Shown here one piece after another: positions 24,802-34,131 of a DNA stretch of 59,548 nt. The stretch comes from Desulfovibrio sp. (lineage in GTDB: Bacteria; Desulfobacterota; Desulfovibrionia; Desulfovibrionales; Desulfovibrionaceae). Position numbers and translations under genes: made by a program. The stretch's first letter is position 1; each line of letters starts with the position of its first letter. The notes under the pieces are model-generated. The model was not told the DNA's origin. It searched no databases and saw nothing but the letters and a program-made list of their open reading frames with translations. Location: NCBI GenBank assembly GCA_030145055.1, contig JAQYWK010000002.1:919341-978888 (forward strand), given 5' to 3'.

Positions 24802-24829
24802 CTCTTCAAAAAAATCTCATACATAAATC

Positions 24830-24863
24830 ATGGAGCCTGCGTTAAATCGCAGGCTCCATTCTT
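24830..24863 (+). terminator. Terminator after the PH-domain gene
   Basis: Twelve-base perfect stem (24830-24841 ATGGAGCCTGCG; 24848-24859), six-base loop TTAAAT, followed by TCTTC. It is 29 bases after the stop codon. Confidence 0.78.
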
Positions 24864-24960
24864 CATAAACTAAGTATTCCTCCACTCCACTCCCTTGACC
24901 ACCAGTATTCATTTGAATACAAAGAAAGCCTGAAAACAAATTGCACATATAATAATTATT

Positions 24961-24984
24961 AAGCGGGCCAATCCCGCTTTTTTT
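24961..24984 (+). promoter_or_regulatory. Terminator-like hairpin in the leader of the UbiD-family gene
   Basis: AAGCGGG-CCAAT-CCCGCTT followed by TTTTTC, a seven-base perfect stem with a U tract, ending 23 bases before the UbiD start. Such a stem directly before a coding region is either an attenuator or a terminator of a short upstream transcript. No riboswitch fold was recognised in 24864-25007. Confidence 0.5.
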
Positions 24985-25007
24985 CATACGAAAGAAGGGA
25001 CTCAGAT

Positions 25008-26852
25008 ATGGGATATAAAAACACACAAGAATGCCTACAAGCTTTAGATAAACGCGGAGAACTTCTGCGTATAGACCAGACTATTGATGCAAACGTAGAG
25101 ATAGGTGCTATCCAGCGCAGAGTATTTCAAGCCGGCGGACCAGCACTCCTTTTCACCAACGTGAAGGGATGTCAGTTCCCCATGGCCGCGAACATATACG
25201 GCACCAAAGATAGAATGAATTTCATATTCCGTGACACCATAGAGATGGTCGAAAAGCTGATGAAGCTAAAACTCAATCCCATGGAAGGGCTCAAAAAACC
25301 GTGGAACTACCTTGGTGCACCGAAGACCGCGTGGCATACCATGCCCAAAAAAGTTGCCAGCGGGCCTATCATGCAAAACGAAACAACGCTGTCCAAACTT
25401 CCACAACTTGTATCGTGGCCCATGGACGGAGGCGGCTATGTGACTCTGCCGCAAGTTTATTCTGAATCTCCTGAAACACCGGGCTATGGCGGTTCCAATA
25501 TCGGAATGTACCGAGTTCAATTGTCCGGTAACGATTTTATTCCTGACGAAGAAGTGGGATTGCATTACCAGATTCATAGAGGAATAGGCCACCATCACGC
25601 ACAGGCCATCAAGGCTGGTTCCCAACTAAAGGTGAACATCTTCGTCGGCGGAGCGCCAGCCATGACCATGGCGGCAGTTATGCCTCTTCCAGAGGGATTA
25701 GCTGAAATTTTCTTTGCCGGAGCTATCGGAGGACATCGCATCCCCATGGTCACGCGTCCAAACGGATTGCCCATTCCTGCCGAAGCAGATTTCTGCATCA
25801 GCGGTACTCTAGAGAGCGGTACAGGCAAGCCCGAGGGACCTTTCGGCGACCACCTAGGCTACTACAGTCTTGCGCACGATTTCCCAGTCCTTAAAGTGGA
25901 TAAAGTCTACCATAGAAATGATGCCATCTGGCCATTCACTACTGTAGGTCGTCCGCCGCAGGAAGACACAATGTTCGGCGAATTTATTCACGAACTCACG
26001 GCAGATCTCGTCCCTTCCGTCTTTGCGGGAGTGCACGAAGTTCATGCTGTGGACGCGGCTGGAGTTCATCCGCTACTACTAGCAGTAGGCAGTGAGCGTT
26101 ACGTACCATACGCAGAAGAAAGACAGCCGCAGGAGCTGCTCACCAATGCAATGGGGCTACTTGGTAACACTCAGACATCATTATCAAAATACGTATTTAT
26201 TGCGGCTAAAGAAGACATGCAATCCGGCGAATCATGCCACGATATTCCAGCCTTCTTCCGCCACATGCTAGAGCGCGCAGACTTAACCCGCGACCTTCAT
26301 TTCATAACAAGAACAACCATCGACACGCTGGACTATTCAGGTATCAGTCTGAATCAGGGTTCCAAGTTGGTGCTTGCGGCTGCAGGTTCGAAGAAACGCA
26401 CCCTATCCACTGATATGCCCACAAATATTAATCTGCCAGACGGTTTCCGCAACGCACAAGTATTCGCACCGGGTATCCTGATCATAAAAGGAACCAAACA
26501 TCAGATGAAACGCGATCAGCAGGATTCGCAGATGGATAGACTAGGCGAAGCACTTAAAACAGCCAAAGGAATCGAAGGATTCCCAATGATAGTGGTTGCA
26601 GATGATGCAAACTTCACCGCCCAGAATTGGGATAACTTCTTGTGGGTAACCTTCACCCGTTCCGACCCGGCAACCGATATGTACGGAGTGGGAGCATTCA
26701 CCCATGCCAAGCATTGGGGCGCAGAAACGGCCCTCATCATAGATGCGAGATTAAAAACATATCATGCTCCGGCCCTCGAAGTAGATCCAGAAATTGAAAA
26801 AAGAGTTGATGCATTGGGGGTCATAGGCGGACCACTGCACGGAATTATTTAA
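25008..26852 (+). CDS. UbiD family decarboxylase (prenylated-FMN dependent)
   Basis: A 614-residue enzyme of the UbiD/MqnL family, cytoplasmic. UbiD-type features are the N-terminal GGPALLFTNVKG, GYGGSNIGMYRVQLSG near residue 160 (prFMN and metal binding), LHYQIHRGIGHHH near residue 184, GKPEGPFGDHLGYYS near residue 275 with the conserved Glu and Asp residues, and GRPPQEDTMFGE near residue 315. Length matches the longer bacterial UbiD proteins used in menaquinone synthesis (4-hydroxy-polyaryl-carboxylate decarboxylation). No ubiX partner or other menaquinone gene is nearby, so the substrate is not fixed; an aromatic-acid decarboxylase is possible. Ribosome site AGAAGGGA precedes the ATG. A terminator-like stem lies in the leader. 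Confidence 0.85.
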   Translation: MGYKNTQECLQALDKRGELLRIDQTIDANVEIGAIQRRVFQAGGPALLFTNVKGCQFPMAANIYGTKDRMNFIFRDTIEMVEKLMKLKLNPMEGLKKPWNYLGAPKTAWHTMPKKVASGPIMQNETTLSKLPQLVSWPMDGGGYVTLPQVYSESPETPGYGGSNIGMYRVQLSGNDFIPDEEVGLHYQIHRGIGHHHAQAIKAGSQLKVNIFVGGAPAMTMAAVMPLPEGLAEIFFAGAIGGHRIPMVTRPNGLPIPAEADFCISGTLESGTGKPEGPFGDHLGYYSLAHDFPVLKVDKVYHRNDAIWPFTTVGRPPQEDTMFGEFIHELTADLVPSVFAGVHEVHAVDAAGVHPLLLAVGSERYVPYAEERQPQELLTNAMGLLGNTQTSLSKYVFIAAKEDMQSGESCHDIPAFFRHMLERADLTRDLHFITRTTIDTLDYSGISLNQGSKLVLAAAGSKKRTLSTDMPTNINLPDGFRNAQVFAPGILIIKGTKHQMKRDQQDSQMDRLGEALKTAKGIEGFPMIVVADDANFTAQNWDNFLWVTFTRSDPATDMYGVGAFTHAKHWGAETALIIDARLKTYHAPALEVDPEIEKRVDALGVIGGPLHGII

Positions 26853-26916
26853 TGAAACTAGCTACTATTTAAGCTACCTATTTTAGCAACCGCAGACTAA
26901 TCACCACGGAAAAATT

Positions 26917-27369
26917 ATGCATATATGGATTGACGCCGACGCGTGCCCTAACGTGATCAAAGAAGTGCTCTATAAGGCGGCAATTAGGTGTAAAGTAGAA
27001 CTTACACTGGTTGCAAACTCTACCCTTCCCACCCCGTCCTCTCCGCTCATAAATTCAATTAGAGTCGGGGCCGGATTTAATGTTGCGGATGATGAAATTG
27101 CGCGTCTGGCAGAAGCGGGAGATCTCGTAATTACGGCTGATATTCCACTGGCAGATAAAATCGTTGAGAAGGGAGCAACAGGTCTTAACCCCCGCGGGGA
27201 ACTATACACAGAAGAAAATATCAAAGGTATTTTAAGCATGCGTAACCTAATGGAAGAATTGCGCACGGGTGGTATGGCTTCAGGTGGTCCTGCCCCACTC
27301 GGCCCCAAGGACAAGCAAAAATTTACCAACCAACTTGATAAATTTCTCACTCAAAACCTTAATCGCTAA
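26917..27369 (+). CDS. yaiI: YaiI/YqxD family protein (UPF0178)
   Basis: A 150-residue cytoplasmic protein of the UPF0178 family, a PIN-like fold. The metal-binding Asp residues appear in IWIDADACPNVIKE at residues 3-16 and in DLVITADIPLADK near residue 68. A C-terminal RNxxEELR...GGPAPLGPKDKQKF block (residues 108-137) is characteristic of the family. The fold suggests a nuclease, but no substrate is established. It lies 64 bases after the UbiD gene on the same strand. No terminator is visible between them, so they might be co-transcribed, though functions look unrelated. Confidence 0.9.
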   Translation: MHIWIDADACPNVIKEVLYKAAIRCKVELTLVANSTLPTPSSPLINSIRVGAGFNVADDEIARLAEAGDLVITADIPLADKIVEKGATGLNPRGELYTEENIKGILSMRNLMEELRTGGMASGGPAPLGPKDKQKFTNQLDKFLTQNLNR

Positions 27370-27515
27370 GATTAATCCACCAATTTGGCCGCAATTAATG
27401 TGTAAAAGAAGTGCACTCAGTCCACTAAATTATGGACACCCTTCTGATGAACTGTCATTGTTGAGCAAATAGTTTTGCTACCATCTAATGAAACTTTCAC
27501 TCAGAGGGGTTGAAC

Positions 27516-29171
27516 GTGCCTAAAACTGTCATCATACATTTGCTTGAACGGCTGAAAGAAATTGGGATCACAAATATTTTTGGAGTTCCCGGCGACTATG
27601 CCTTTCCTGTCAATGACGCCATATGCAATGACCCCGAGCTAAAGTGGATTGGTTGCTGTAACGAACTAAATGGTTCTTTTGCGGCAGATGGCTATGCCAG
27701 AATCAAAGGATGCGCTGCGCTCTGCACAACTTACGGAGTGGGAGAACTCAGCGCGCTGAACGGTATTGCCGGCGCTTACGCCGAACATCTCCCAATATTT
27801 CATATCGTAGGTATGCCAAAAAACTCTATTTTACAGGGTCATAACATCATGCACCACACCCTCGGAAATGGTGAGTTCGACCTATTTTATAAAATGACTC
27901 AGCCCGTTGTTTGCGCAAGTTCAATTCTTACTCCTGACAATGCAGCCTCTGAAATTGAGCGGTTAATTGATGCGGCATTAACAAAAAAACTACCTGTCTA
28001 CATAGGTATTCCTGCTGATTTTGCGCTAATGGAACTAGGCTGCGTAATTCCTCTGACGCACGCAAAACCTAAAAGCGATCCTAAAACTTTAGCGACCGTA
28101 ACCCAAATAATTTCAGATAAAATTAATAGTGCGGTTTCACCTGTTGCCATGGTGGGAACACTTATAGGCAGATATAATCTGCAAAGAGAAACGCAGAATA
28201 TTATTGAAAAAGCAGGTCTGCCTTTCACTTCAATGTTCATGGGCAAAGGGACTCTTTCAGAACAACATCCTAATTTCATAGGTGTATATAATGGGCGTAT
28301 TTTAGCAAAAGACGTATGCGAAATTGTCGAAAACAGCGATCTCGTTGTAAGCTTTGGGACAATCCGCTCAGACATAAATACCGGAGCTTTCACGGTTAAA
28401 ATCGATCCAGTAGGCGAAATAAACATTCACCCGGATCATGTCCATATTGGACACGCGGTCTATGAGAATGTGCTTATCGGCGATGTAATAAAAACGTTAG
28501 CCCCACTGCTAATTTCAAAAGAATTAAATGCCACGCACGAAGTTATTTCACTTGGAAAAGGTCAAGGTGCTGCCGAGGACGAGATCACCCCAGAATCACT
28601 ATACCCGCGCATAGAAAAGTTTTTTAGATCTGGCGACATTGTTATTGCTGAAACGGGCACAGCTTCAATGGGTTTAGTCACAGCCAAACTTCCGGAAGGA
28701 ACCACCTTTTACAATCAGACTCTATGGGGTTCCATCGGCTGGGCAACTCCTGCGGCATTCGGCGCGGCGATGGCGGATCCAGAACGCAGAGTAATACTTA
28801 TTACGGGCGAAGGTGCACACCAGCTCACAGTGCAAGAAATCAGTCAATTCGGAAGGTTCGGTCTGAAGCCTGTCATCATATGCCTAAATAATAATGGATA
28901 CCTTATAGAGCGCATGCTGTGCGAAGATCCGCAAATCTATTACAATGATCTAGCACAGTGGAATTACAGCAAGCTTCCGGAGGCATTTGGGATGACTGAT
29001 TGGTTTAGCGCAAAAGTCGTAAATAATCAGGAGCTCGATGATGCTCTGAACAAAGCAGCAGAAGCAGACTGCGGAGTCTATATCGAAGTTGTCACAGATA
29101 AAATGGCCGCCTCCGAAATGGCCGTTGCTTTAAATCAAATAGTTTTCCATGGCGGAGGCTGGAAAGAATAA
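27516..29171 (+). CDS. ThDP-dependent 2-ketoacid decarboxylase (pyruvate/indolepyruvate decarboxylase type)
   Basis: A 551-residue enzyme. The catalytic Glu lies near residue 50 in CNELNGSFAADGYAR; two adjacent His occur in GHNIMHHTLGNGEFDLF near residue 110, as in pyruvate decarboxylases. The ThDP-Mg motif starts at GEGAHQLTVQE near residue 430 and ends at NNNGYLIE; the usual GDG is GEG. It probably decarboxylates a 2-oxoacid to an aldehyde; pyruvate, phenylpyruvate and indolepyruvate are all possible. GTG 27516 was chosen because AGAGGGG ends six bases upstream; the longer TTG frame at 27510 starts right against that site. The stop is two bases from the convergent kinase gene. Such an aldehyde producer fits with aldehyde oxidoreductase chemistry on the same chromosome. 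Confidence 0.85.
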   Translation: MPKTVIIHLLERLKEIGITNIFGVPGDYAFPVNDAICNDPELKWIGCCNELNGSFAADGYARIKGCAALCTTYGVGELSALNGIAGAYAEHLPIFHIVGMPKNSILQGHNIMHHTLGNGEFDLFYKMTQPVVCASSILTPDNAASEIERLIDAALTKKLPVYIGIPADFALMELGCVIPLTHAKPKSDPKTLATVTQIISDKINSAVSPVAMVGTLIGRYNLQRETQNIIEKAGLPFTSMFMGKGTLSEQHPNFIGVYNGRILAKDVCEIVENSDLVVSFGTIRSDINTGAFTVKIDPVGEINIHPDHVHIGHAVYENVLIGDVIKTLAPLLISKELNATHEVISLGKGQGAAEDEITPESLYPRIEKFFRSGDIVIAETGTASMGLVTAKLPEGTTFYNQTLWGSIGWATPAAFGAAMADPERRVILITGEGAHQLTVQEISQFGRFGLKPVIICLNNNGYLIERMLCEDPQIYYNDLAQWNYSKLPEAFGMTDWFSAKVVNNQELDDALNKAAEADCGVYIEVVTDKMAASEMAVALNQIVFHGGGWKE

Positions 29172-29173
29172 GA

Positions 29174-31849
29174 CTAACAACTAGGGTTAACGGGTAGCTG
29201 AACAATAAAACGGGTCCACTCTCCTGGAGAAGATAAGACTTTCATACAGCCCTTGTGTTGATCTGTTATAATAAAATAAGAAACAGACAACCCAAGCCCT
29301 GTGCCCTGTCCAGTCTGTTTCGTCGTAAAAAAAGGTTCGAAAGCCCTTTTTCGACAAGCTTCGTCCATACCTAAGCCGTTATCTTCAACTTCCACAGAAA
29401 CCATACTGGATTCATAAAATAACCTGAGGGTCAAACACGGCACCATTTCAATATAATTTTTCTCAGCTATTGCATGAACGCAATTTTTAATTAAATTGAG
29501 GAAGACTTGCTTAATTTCAGTTCCTTCGCAAAAAATTGCAGGGATATTCTCCCCATATTCGCGCTTTATTTTAATTTGTCGTAAATCAAATTTTCTATCT
29601 GAATCATATTCATCGACAGCCTGCTCAAGAGAGCTATCTAAAAGATCCGACAGATTATAATTAACAGAGCTTTTACAACTCTTACGGCTAAATCCAAGCA
29701 TATTAGAAATTATCTCCCCGGCGCGAAGCCCGGAAGAGCTAATTCCTTCAATAATTTTATATATATCACGATCTTGAAGATACCCTTGCATGTTTTCTAA
29801 ATCCAAATTCCAACGTTGTGCAACTTCAAAATTCGCAGGGAGTTGAAGAGACAGGCGGCGATTAAGATTTTGTGAACCTTGAATAATGGCTCCAAGTGGG
29901 TTGTTTATTTCATGAGCCATACCTGCCGCAAGGCTTCCAACCGACATCATTTTTTCACTTTGCACGATCATCTCTTCAAGCCGCACGCGCTGAGTGACGT
30001 CATCTACCCTGACGACAACTCCTTCAACACCAACATCAGAAAGCGGATAAATGGTAATATCTTCATACCTTTCTGTTCCGCTATTATGACTATAAACATT
30101 TCTTTCAGCATGAATCTCATGCTTAGAAATAGACTCATCCAGCCATTTCATCCGTAATGATAGACGAGGGAAAACATCTGATAAAACTCTTCCTTCCGCA
30201 TCAGCAAAACTAATTCCCGTGACTTCCTCAGCCTTACTATTCCACTGAGTAACCACTCCGTTTACATCTAATCCTATAAGGACAGAAGGCATAGAATTAA
30301 TGATGCTATTCAGATAGTTACGCAAACGGATCAGCTCGCTTTCTACTTGTTTACGCTCGGTAATATCTGAATGCGTCCCAACAACTCTAGCCGCCCGTCC
30401 GTTTTCATGACGAGCAACAGCCTTTCCGCGTCCGCAAATCCAACGCCATCCACCATCTTTCGCCTGCATGCGAAATTCAACTTCGAAATCTTCCCTTTTA
30501 TTTTCAATACATTCAGAATTTATCTTCAATGTAGCCTCGCGATCCTCGGAATGTATTAAATCAACCCATGAATCCACATGTGCAGGAACTTCATCAGGAC
30601 CATATCCGAGTATCACTTTATAACCAGGACTGTAATAAACAACATTCGTATCTATCTCCCAATCCCAGAGACCATCGCGGTTAGCTTCCATTGCCAAGGC
30701 AAACCGTTCTTCACTTCTTCGAATCTTTTCTTCTGCCTTGCGAAGCCTGAAAAGAGAAATCAAAAGAACACCTGATGACAATAAAAGAAGCGCGATAAAG
30801 AGAAGCGCTATGAGAATAGAATTACGGTGATTTTTAAAAACGGATATGGGTTTATTAAGGACTTCAATATTATCAGGCAGCAGAGTTGAGGAGACTCCAA
30901 ATTTATTTAACACTTCGTAATCAAAGATAATTTTATTTACATTTCCACCGGCAACGACATCAATATCTTTCACTATAGTTCCAGCAATAATGTCTGTAGC
31001 AATACTTCCGGCAGCAGCGCCCTGCTCAAAATGTGAAATAACTTTCCCGCCAATTACCCCTTGCCCAAGCCCATGTTCCCATAAGTGAAAGATAGGAACT
31101 TCACTATATTGTTTCATTATTTTAAGGGCTTCATCAAATGATTTGGTAATTAGATTTTTATCCCTATAAGCCGATAACAACAATACCGAGCTAGACTCAG
31201 AAAGTTTTGCCAATCTACGCTCGAGCTCTTCCCACGATAAATGTTGCAAGGCGAGAACTTCAAATATTTGTTCGGGGAAATTAATTTTCTGTTTTTCAAA
31301 AGTGGCAAGGTCACCTTGCCCACTGAGAGTTCCATCCACAATTACATATATTTTTTCAGTTTTAGGACGCAGCTTCAAAATCAAATTCAAAGTCTCACGC
31401 ATTGAGACTTCTTCAATAACCCCTGTAACAAGATTATTTGAGTTCATGGACAAAGCTAATTTACGATCATTTACACCACAAAAGACAATTGGTGTGCCTG
31501 GAAAAAGCTCTTCCATATATTTTAATGAAAATTTTAAAGCATTATCATCAGATGTAATAACAACATCATAGGGACTACTATTATCGAGTTTTATTTTTAA
31601 AAGATTATGAAAAGCTGCAAAATGCTCAACCGCAAAAAACCGCTTACTATCCATAAATTCAACATCAAGTTTCACGCCAGCAGGATCAAGTACAGACTTA
31701 ATGCCGTCGATCTGCTGAAAAAAAGTCGGAAAAGCAGGATGGTATGAGCTGAGAAGAAGCACACGTTTTTCGGAGGCAAACAAATTTACTGGATTTATCA
31801 GCAAGGAAAGAATTAATAAGGGAAAAAATATCGTAAAAAATCTTCGCAT
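29174..31849 (-). CDS. Sensor histidine kinase with periplasmic ABC substrate-binding-like domain and two PAS domains
   Basis: An 891-residue membrane histidine kinase. A signal segment (1-25) precedes a periplasmic domain of about 28-330 resembling ABC substrate-binding (PF04392) proteins: RVLLLSSYHPAFP, TSDDNALKF and FCGVNDRKL. A transmembrane helix lies at about 344-366. PAS 1 (about 380-500) ends THSDITERKQ, and PAS 2 (about 505-625) ends VRVDDVTQRV. The phospho-accepting His646 is in AAGMAHEINNPLGA. The ATPase has an N box (VFLNLIKNCVHA), a G1 box (VEDNGLGM), an F box (FEPFFTTK) and a G2 box (GQGTGLGLS). No response regulator is adjacent, so its partner is encoded elsewhere. The ligand may be a small molecule, unknown. 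Confidence 0.88.
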   Translation of the reverse strand: MRRFFTIFFPLLILSLLINPVNLFASEKRVLLLSSYHPAFPTFFQQIDGIKSVLDPAGVKLDVEFMDSKRFFAVEHFAAFHNLLKIKLDNSSPYDVVITSDDNALKFSLKYMEELFPGTPIVFCGVNDRKLALSMNSNNLVTGVIEEVSMRETLNLILKLRPKTEKIYVIVDGTLSGQGDLATFEKQKINFPEQIFEVLALQHLSWEELERRLAKLSESSSVLLLSAYRDKNLITKSFDEALKIMKQYSEVPIFHLWEHGLGQGVIGGKVISHFEQGAAAGSIATDIIAGTIVKDIDVVAGGNVNKIIFDYEVLNKFGVSSTLLPDNIEVLNKPISVFKNHRNSILIALLFIALLLLSSGVLLISLFRLRKAEEKIRRSEERFALAMEANRDGLWDWEIDTNVVYYSPGYKVILGYGPDEVPAHVDSWVDLIHSEDREATLKINSECIENKREDFEVEFRMQAKDGGWRWICGRGKAVARHENGRAARVVGTHSDITERKQVESELIRLRNYLNSIINSMPSVLIGLDVNGVVTQWNSKAEEVTGISFADAEGRVLSDVFPRLSLRMKWLDESISKHEIHAERNVYSHNSGTERYEDITIYPLSDVGVEGVVVRVDDVTQRVRLEEMIVQSEKMMSVGSLAAGMAHEINNPLGAIIQGSQNLNRRLSLQLPANFEVAQRWNLDLENMQGYLQDRDIYKIIEGISSSGLRAGEIISNMLGFSRKSCKSSVNYNLSDLLDSSLEQAVDEYDSDRKFDLRQIKIKREYGENIPAIFCEGTEIKQVFLNLIKNCVHAIAEKNYIEMVPCLTLRLFYESSMVSVEVEDNGLGMDEACRKRAFEPFFTTKQTGQGTGLGLSVSYFIITDQHKGCMKVLSSPGEWTRFIVQLPVNPSC

Positions 31850-32177
31850 ATACTTATCTCATAATTTTTAGAGAATCATAGTTAAAATTGTAATGAATAA
31901 TATTTCCATAACAATATATAATCAGTCATTAAGACATGAATAGTTAATTGTATTAAATATATAATAACACACTTACTTTATCAATGCTAGAAAATGAATA
32001 AATTCTAAAAGTGAACACTTAATAACATAGAATTTTATTCACAAAAAACTATCGTTGGATATATGTTTTTTTGAATTTAATAACACAAAACAGTAACCAT
32101 TCTTGACAATATGATGTATTTATAAAATAAATTAGTATAATCTAGGTCAAAGACAATTTAACATAAGGAGAATAAGA
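31850..32177. promoter_or_regulatory. AT-rich intergenic region between kinase and superoxide-reductase-like gene
   Basis: A 328-base divergent gap with no open frame that I support. It contains TATAAT at 32136-32141, 42 bases before the downstream start, with a TTGACA at 32103-32108; their 27-base spacing is too long for one sigma-70 promoter, so the TATAAT may rely on an activator. The Shine-Dalgarno AAGGAG lies near 32165. Confidence 0.4.
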
Positions 32178-32591
32178 ATGACTTCAAGAAGAAATTTTAT
32201 GGCTATGTCAGCAGTAGCAGTTGCAGGAACCCTTCTCGCTGGTGGCACAGCTTCTGCCGGAGACGAGCTGGAATTCCCTTATAATGTCGCTTTCACCGAA
32301 AAACACCCCGGCCATTGGACAAACAAAGCAGGTAGCCACGTTCCCGAGGTTGAAGTAAAAAATGACACACTCATCGTGCGCACTCCTCATCCAATGTCCG
32401 AAAAACACTATATTGTTCGCCACACTCTTGTTGATAAAAAGGGCAACTTTATAGCAGGACATACCTTTGCTCCAACCGATGAAAAAGCAATTTCAAGATT
32501 TAAACTACCAGCTGATAGTGCAGGTAAAAAATACTACGTAACAAGTTTTTGCAACAAGCATGACTTGTGGGTACATAAAGTCAAATTATAA
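32178..32591 (+). CDS. Tat-exported superoxide reductase-like (desulfoferrodoxin/neelaredoxin family) protein
   Basis: A 137-residue protein. A twin-arginine signal peptide (SRRNFM at residues 3-8, hydrophobic stretch, cleavage after TASA at 27) exports it folded. The mature domain has every metal ligand expected of superoxide reductases: EKH at residues 41-43, two His six apart (His71 and His77), and Cys125 with His128 (CNKH). No N-terminal desulforedoxin-type Cys4 site is present, so it is of the one-iron class. It should reduce superoxide in the periplasm, using an electron donor not seen here. Most superoxide reductases are cytoplasmic, so export is unusual. AAGGAG lies before the ATG. 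The MBL/rhodanese gene follows after 72 bases. Confidence 0.85.
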   Translation: MTSRRNFMAMSAVAVAGTLLAGGTASAGDELEFPYNVAFTEKHPGHWTNKAGSHVPEVEVKNDTLIVRTPHPMSEKHYIVRHTLVDKKGNFIAGHTFAPTDEKAISRFKLPADSAGKKYYVTSFCNKHDLWVHKVKL

Positions 32592-32663
32592 AATACAACT
32601 GCTGCGGTCAGTCTTTGAAAGTATTATTAGTCATTAACCAGAACTGTAGGAGAATCCCCGTAA

Positions 32664-34046
32664 ATGTTTTTTAAACAGATAACCACCGAAGGCCTTGGTT
32701 GCTATTCATACATAATAGGCTGTCCCGCAGCAGGACAGATGGCTGTTGTAGACCCTAAACGTGACGTGCAAGAATATCTCGATATTTCCCGTGAAGAGGG
32801 AATGAAGATTACTCATGTTATTAACACTCATGTTCATGCTGATCATGTAGGCGGTGAGCAAGAGCTTAAGTCCTTAACCGGGGCTGAGTTATTCATTCAT
32901 GAAAACGCGAAAGTGGCTTACAAACACACACCTCTTGCTGAGGGAGATTCCATTTCACTAGGTAGTTCCAAAATGGACTTCATATACACTCCGGGACACA
33001 CACCCAATGCCGTTTCTATTCTCATTACTGACACCTTGCGCGGAACTGATCCGTGGATGATCCTTACAGGAGACTTGCTCTTTGTCGGCGACATTGGCCG
33101 TCCCGATCTCCCCGGTGATGAAATCCTAGATCAGCAGGTAGCAAACCTATACAACAGCCTTTATGTTAAACTGGGTAAACTGCCTGACTACCTAGAAGTA
33201 TTTCCTGCTCACGGACAAGGATCGCTTTGCGGCAAAGGCATGAGTGCGAAACCCAGCACAACACTGGGCTACGAAAGACGCAACAACCCCATGTTGAAAT
33301 TTGAATCATTTGAAAAATTTAAAGAAGTGGTTATGCAATCATTTCCAGCACGCCCTAAATCGTTCAGTCATATCATTGAAACAAATTTCAAGGGAGCTCC
33401 CCTTCTTGAGCGTTGTCCTTTAGATAGGGCAATGAACCCCGAGAGATTCAAGCAAATTATGGATGGAGGAGCGACTGTCATCGATGTTCGTGATGCAGCT
33501 GGATTCGGAGGCTTCCATATTCCGGGAAGTATCAGTATCGGGCTTGAAAAACAGCTTGCAAACTGGGTAGGAATGGTTGTCGAACCGAAAGCGGACATTT
33601 TGCTGGTCGTTAACTCAAAAGCAGACTATGACCGCATGTGTCTTGAACTTCACCGCATTGGATATGATAATATATTTGGCTATTTGCTTGGTGGAATAAG
33701 CTCATGGCTCCTTGCTGGATATCCAGTAAAAAGCTTGGCACAAAAATCTACAGCGGATCTGCAGGAAGCGATTGAGACAAATCAGGATTTCATATTATTA
33801 GATGTTCGCACTCCCGTAGAATGGGATGCTGGACACGTAAATGGAGCCGTTCACATCCCTCTTGCGCAAGTTCTCGAAGAAGGTTTTGATGTGAACAAGA
33901 ACACTCCTGTAATTGTAATGTGTGGATCTGGTTATCGGTCAAATATTGTAGGAAGCTTTCTACAGAATAACGGCCATAAACACGTTTGCTCTCTTGCTGG
34001 CGGAGCGCTTGCGTGGGGACGCTCAGGGCATCAATTAGTTCAGTAG
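32664..34046 (+). CDS. MBL-fold hydrolase fused to two rhodanese domains (persulfide dioxygenase-like)
   Basis: A 460-residue cytoplasmic enzyme. Residues 1-245 are a metallo-beta-lactamase domain with HVHADH at residues 56-61, TPGHTPNAVS near residue 110, TGDLLFVGDIGRPDL near residue 135 and the late His in FPAHGQGS near residue 180, resembling ETHE1-type persulfide dioxygenases. Residues of about 260-355 are a first rhodanese domain without its catalytic Cys. Residues of about 365-455 are a second rhodanese with Cys420 in MCGSGYRS, so active. The family oxidises or transfers persulfide sulfur. It follows the superoxide-reductase-like gene and ends at a strong terminator. Together they suggest protection against oxygen and reactive sulfur. 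Confidence 0.87.
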   Translation: MFFKQITTEGLGCYSYIIGCPAAGQMAVVDPKRDVQEYLDISREEGMKITHVINTHVHADHVGGEQELKSLTGAELFIHENAKVAYKHTPLAEGDSISLGSSKMDFIYTPGHTPNAVSILITDTLRGTDPWMILTGDLLFVGDIGRPDLPGDEILDQQVANLYNSLYVKLGKLPDYLEVFPAHGQGSLCGKGMSAKPSTTLGYERRNNPMLKFESFEKFKEVVMQSFPARPKSFSHIIETNFKGAPLLERCPLDRAMNPERFKQIMDGGATVIDVRDAAGFGGFHIPGSISIGLEKQLANWVGMVVEPKADILLVVNSKADYDRMCLELHRIGYDNIFGYLLGGISSWLLAGYPVKSLAQKSTADLQEAIETNQDFILLDVRTPVEWDAGHVNGAVHIPLAQVLEEGFDVNKNTPVIVMCGSGYRSNIVGSFLQNNGHKHVCSLAGGALAWGRSGHQLVQ

Positions 34047-34073
34047 AAAAACTAGATAGATCCAACAAAAAAA

Positions 34074-34105
34074 CGCCCGACATTTATAATGTCGGGCGTT
34101 TTTGT
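34074..34105. terminator. Bidirectional terminator between MBL/rhodanese and MCP genes
   Basis: Eleven-base GC-rich stem (CGCCCGACATT at 34075-34085 with 34089-34099), three-base loop, A tract on the left and T tract on the right. It serves two convergent genes. Confidence 0.9.
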
Positions 34106-34131
34106 ATTCTGTTTAAGATAAGCTGCTGCGA

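Noticed and set aside
32103-32141. TTGACA and TATAAT as one sigma-70 promoter
   Set aside because: The spacing is 27 bases instead of about 17, so the two elements do not form a standard promoter.
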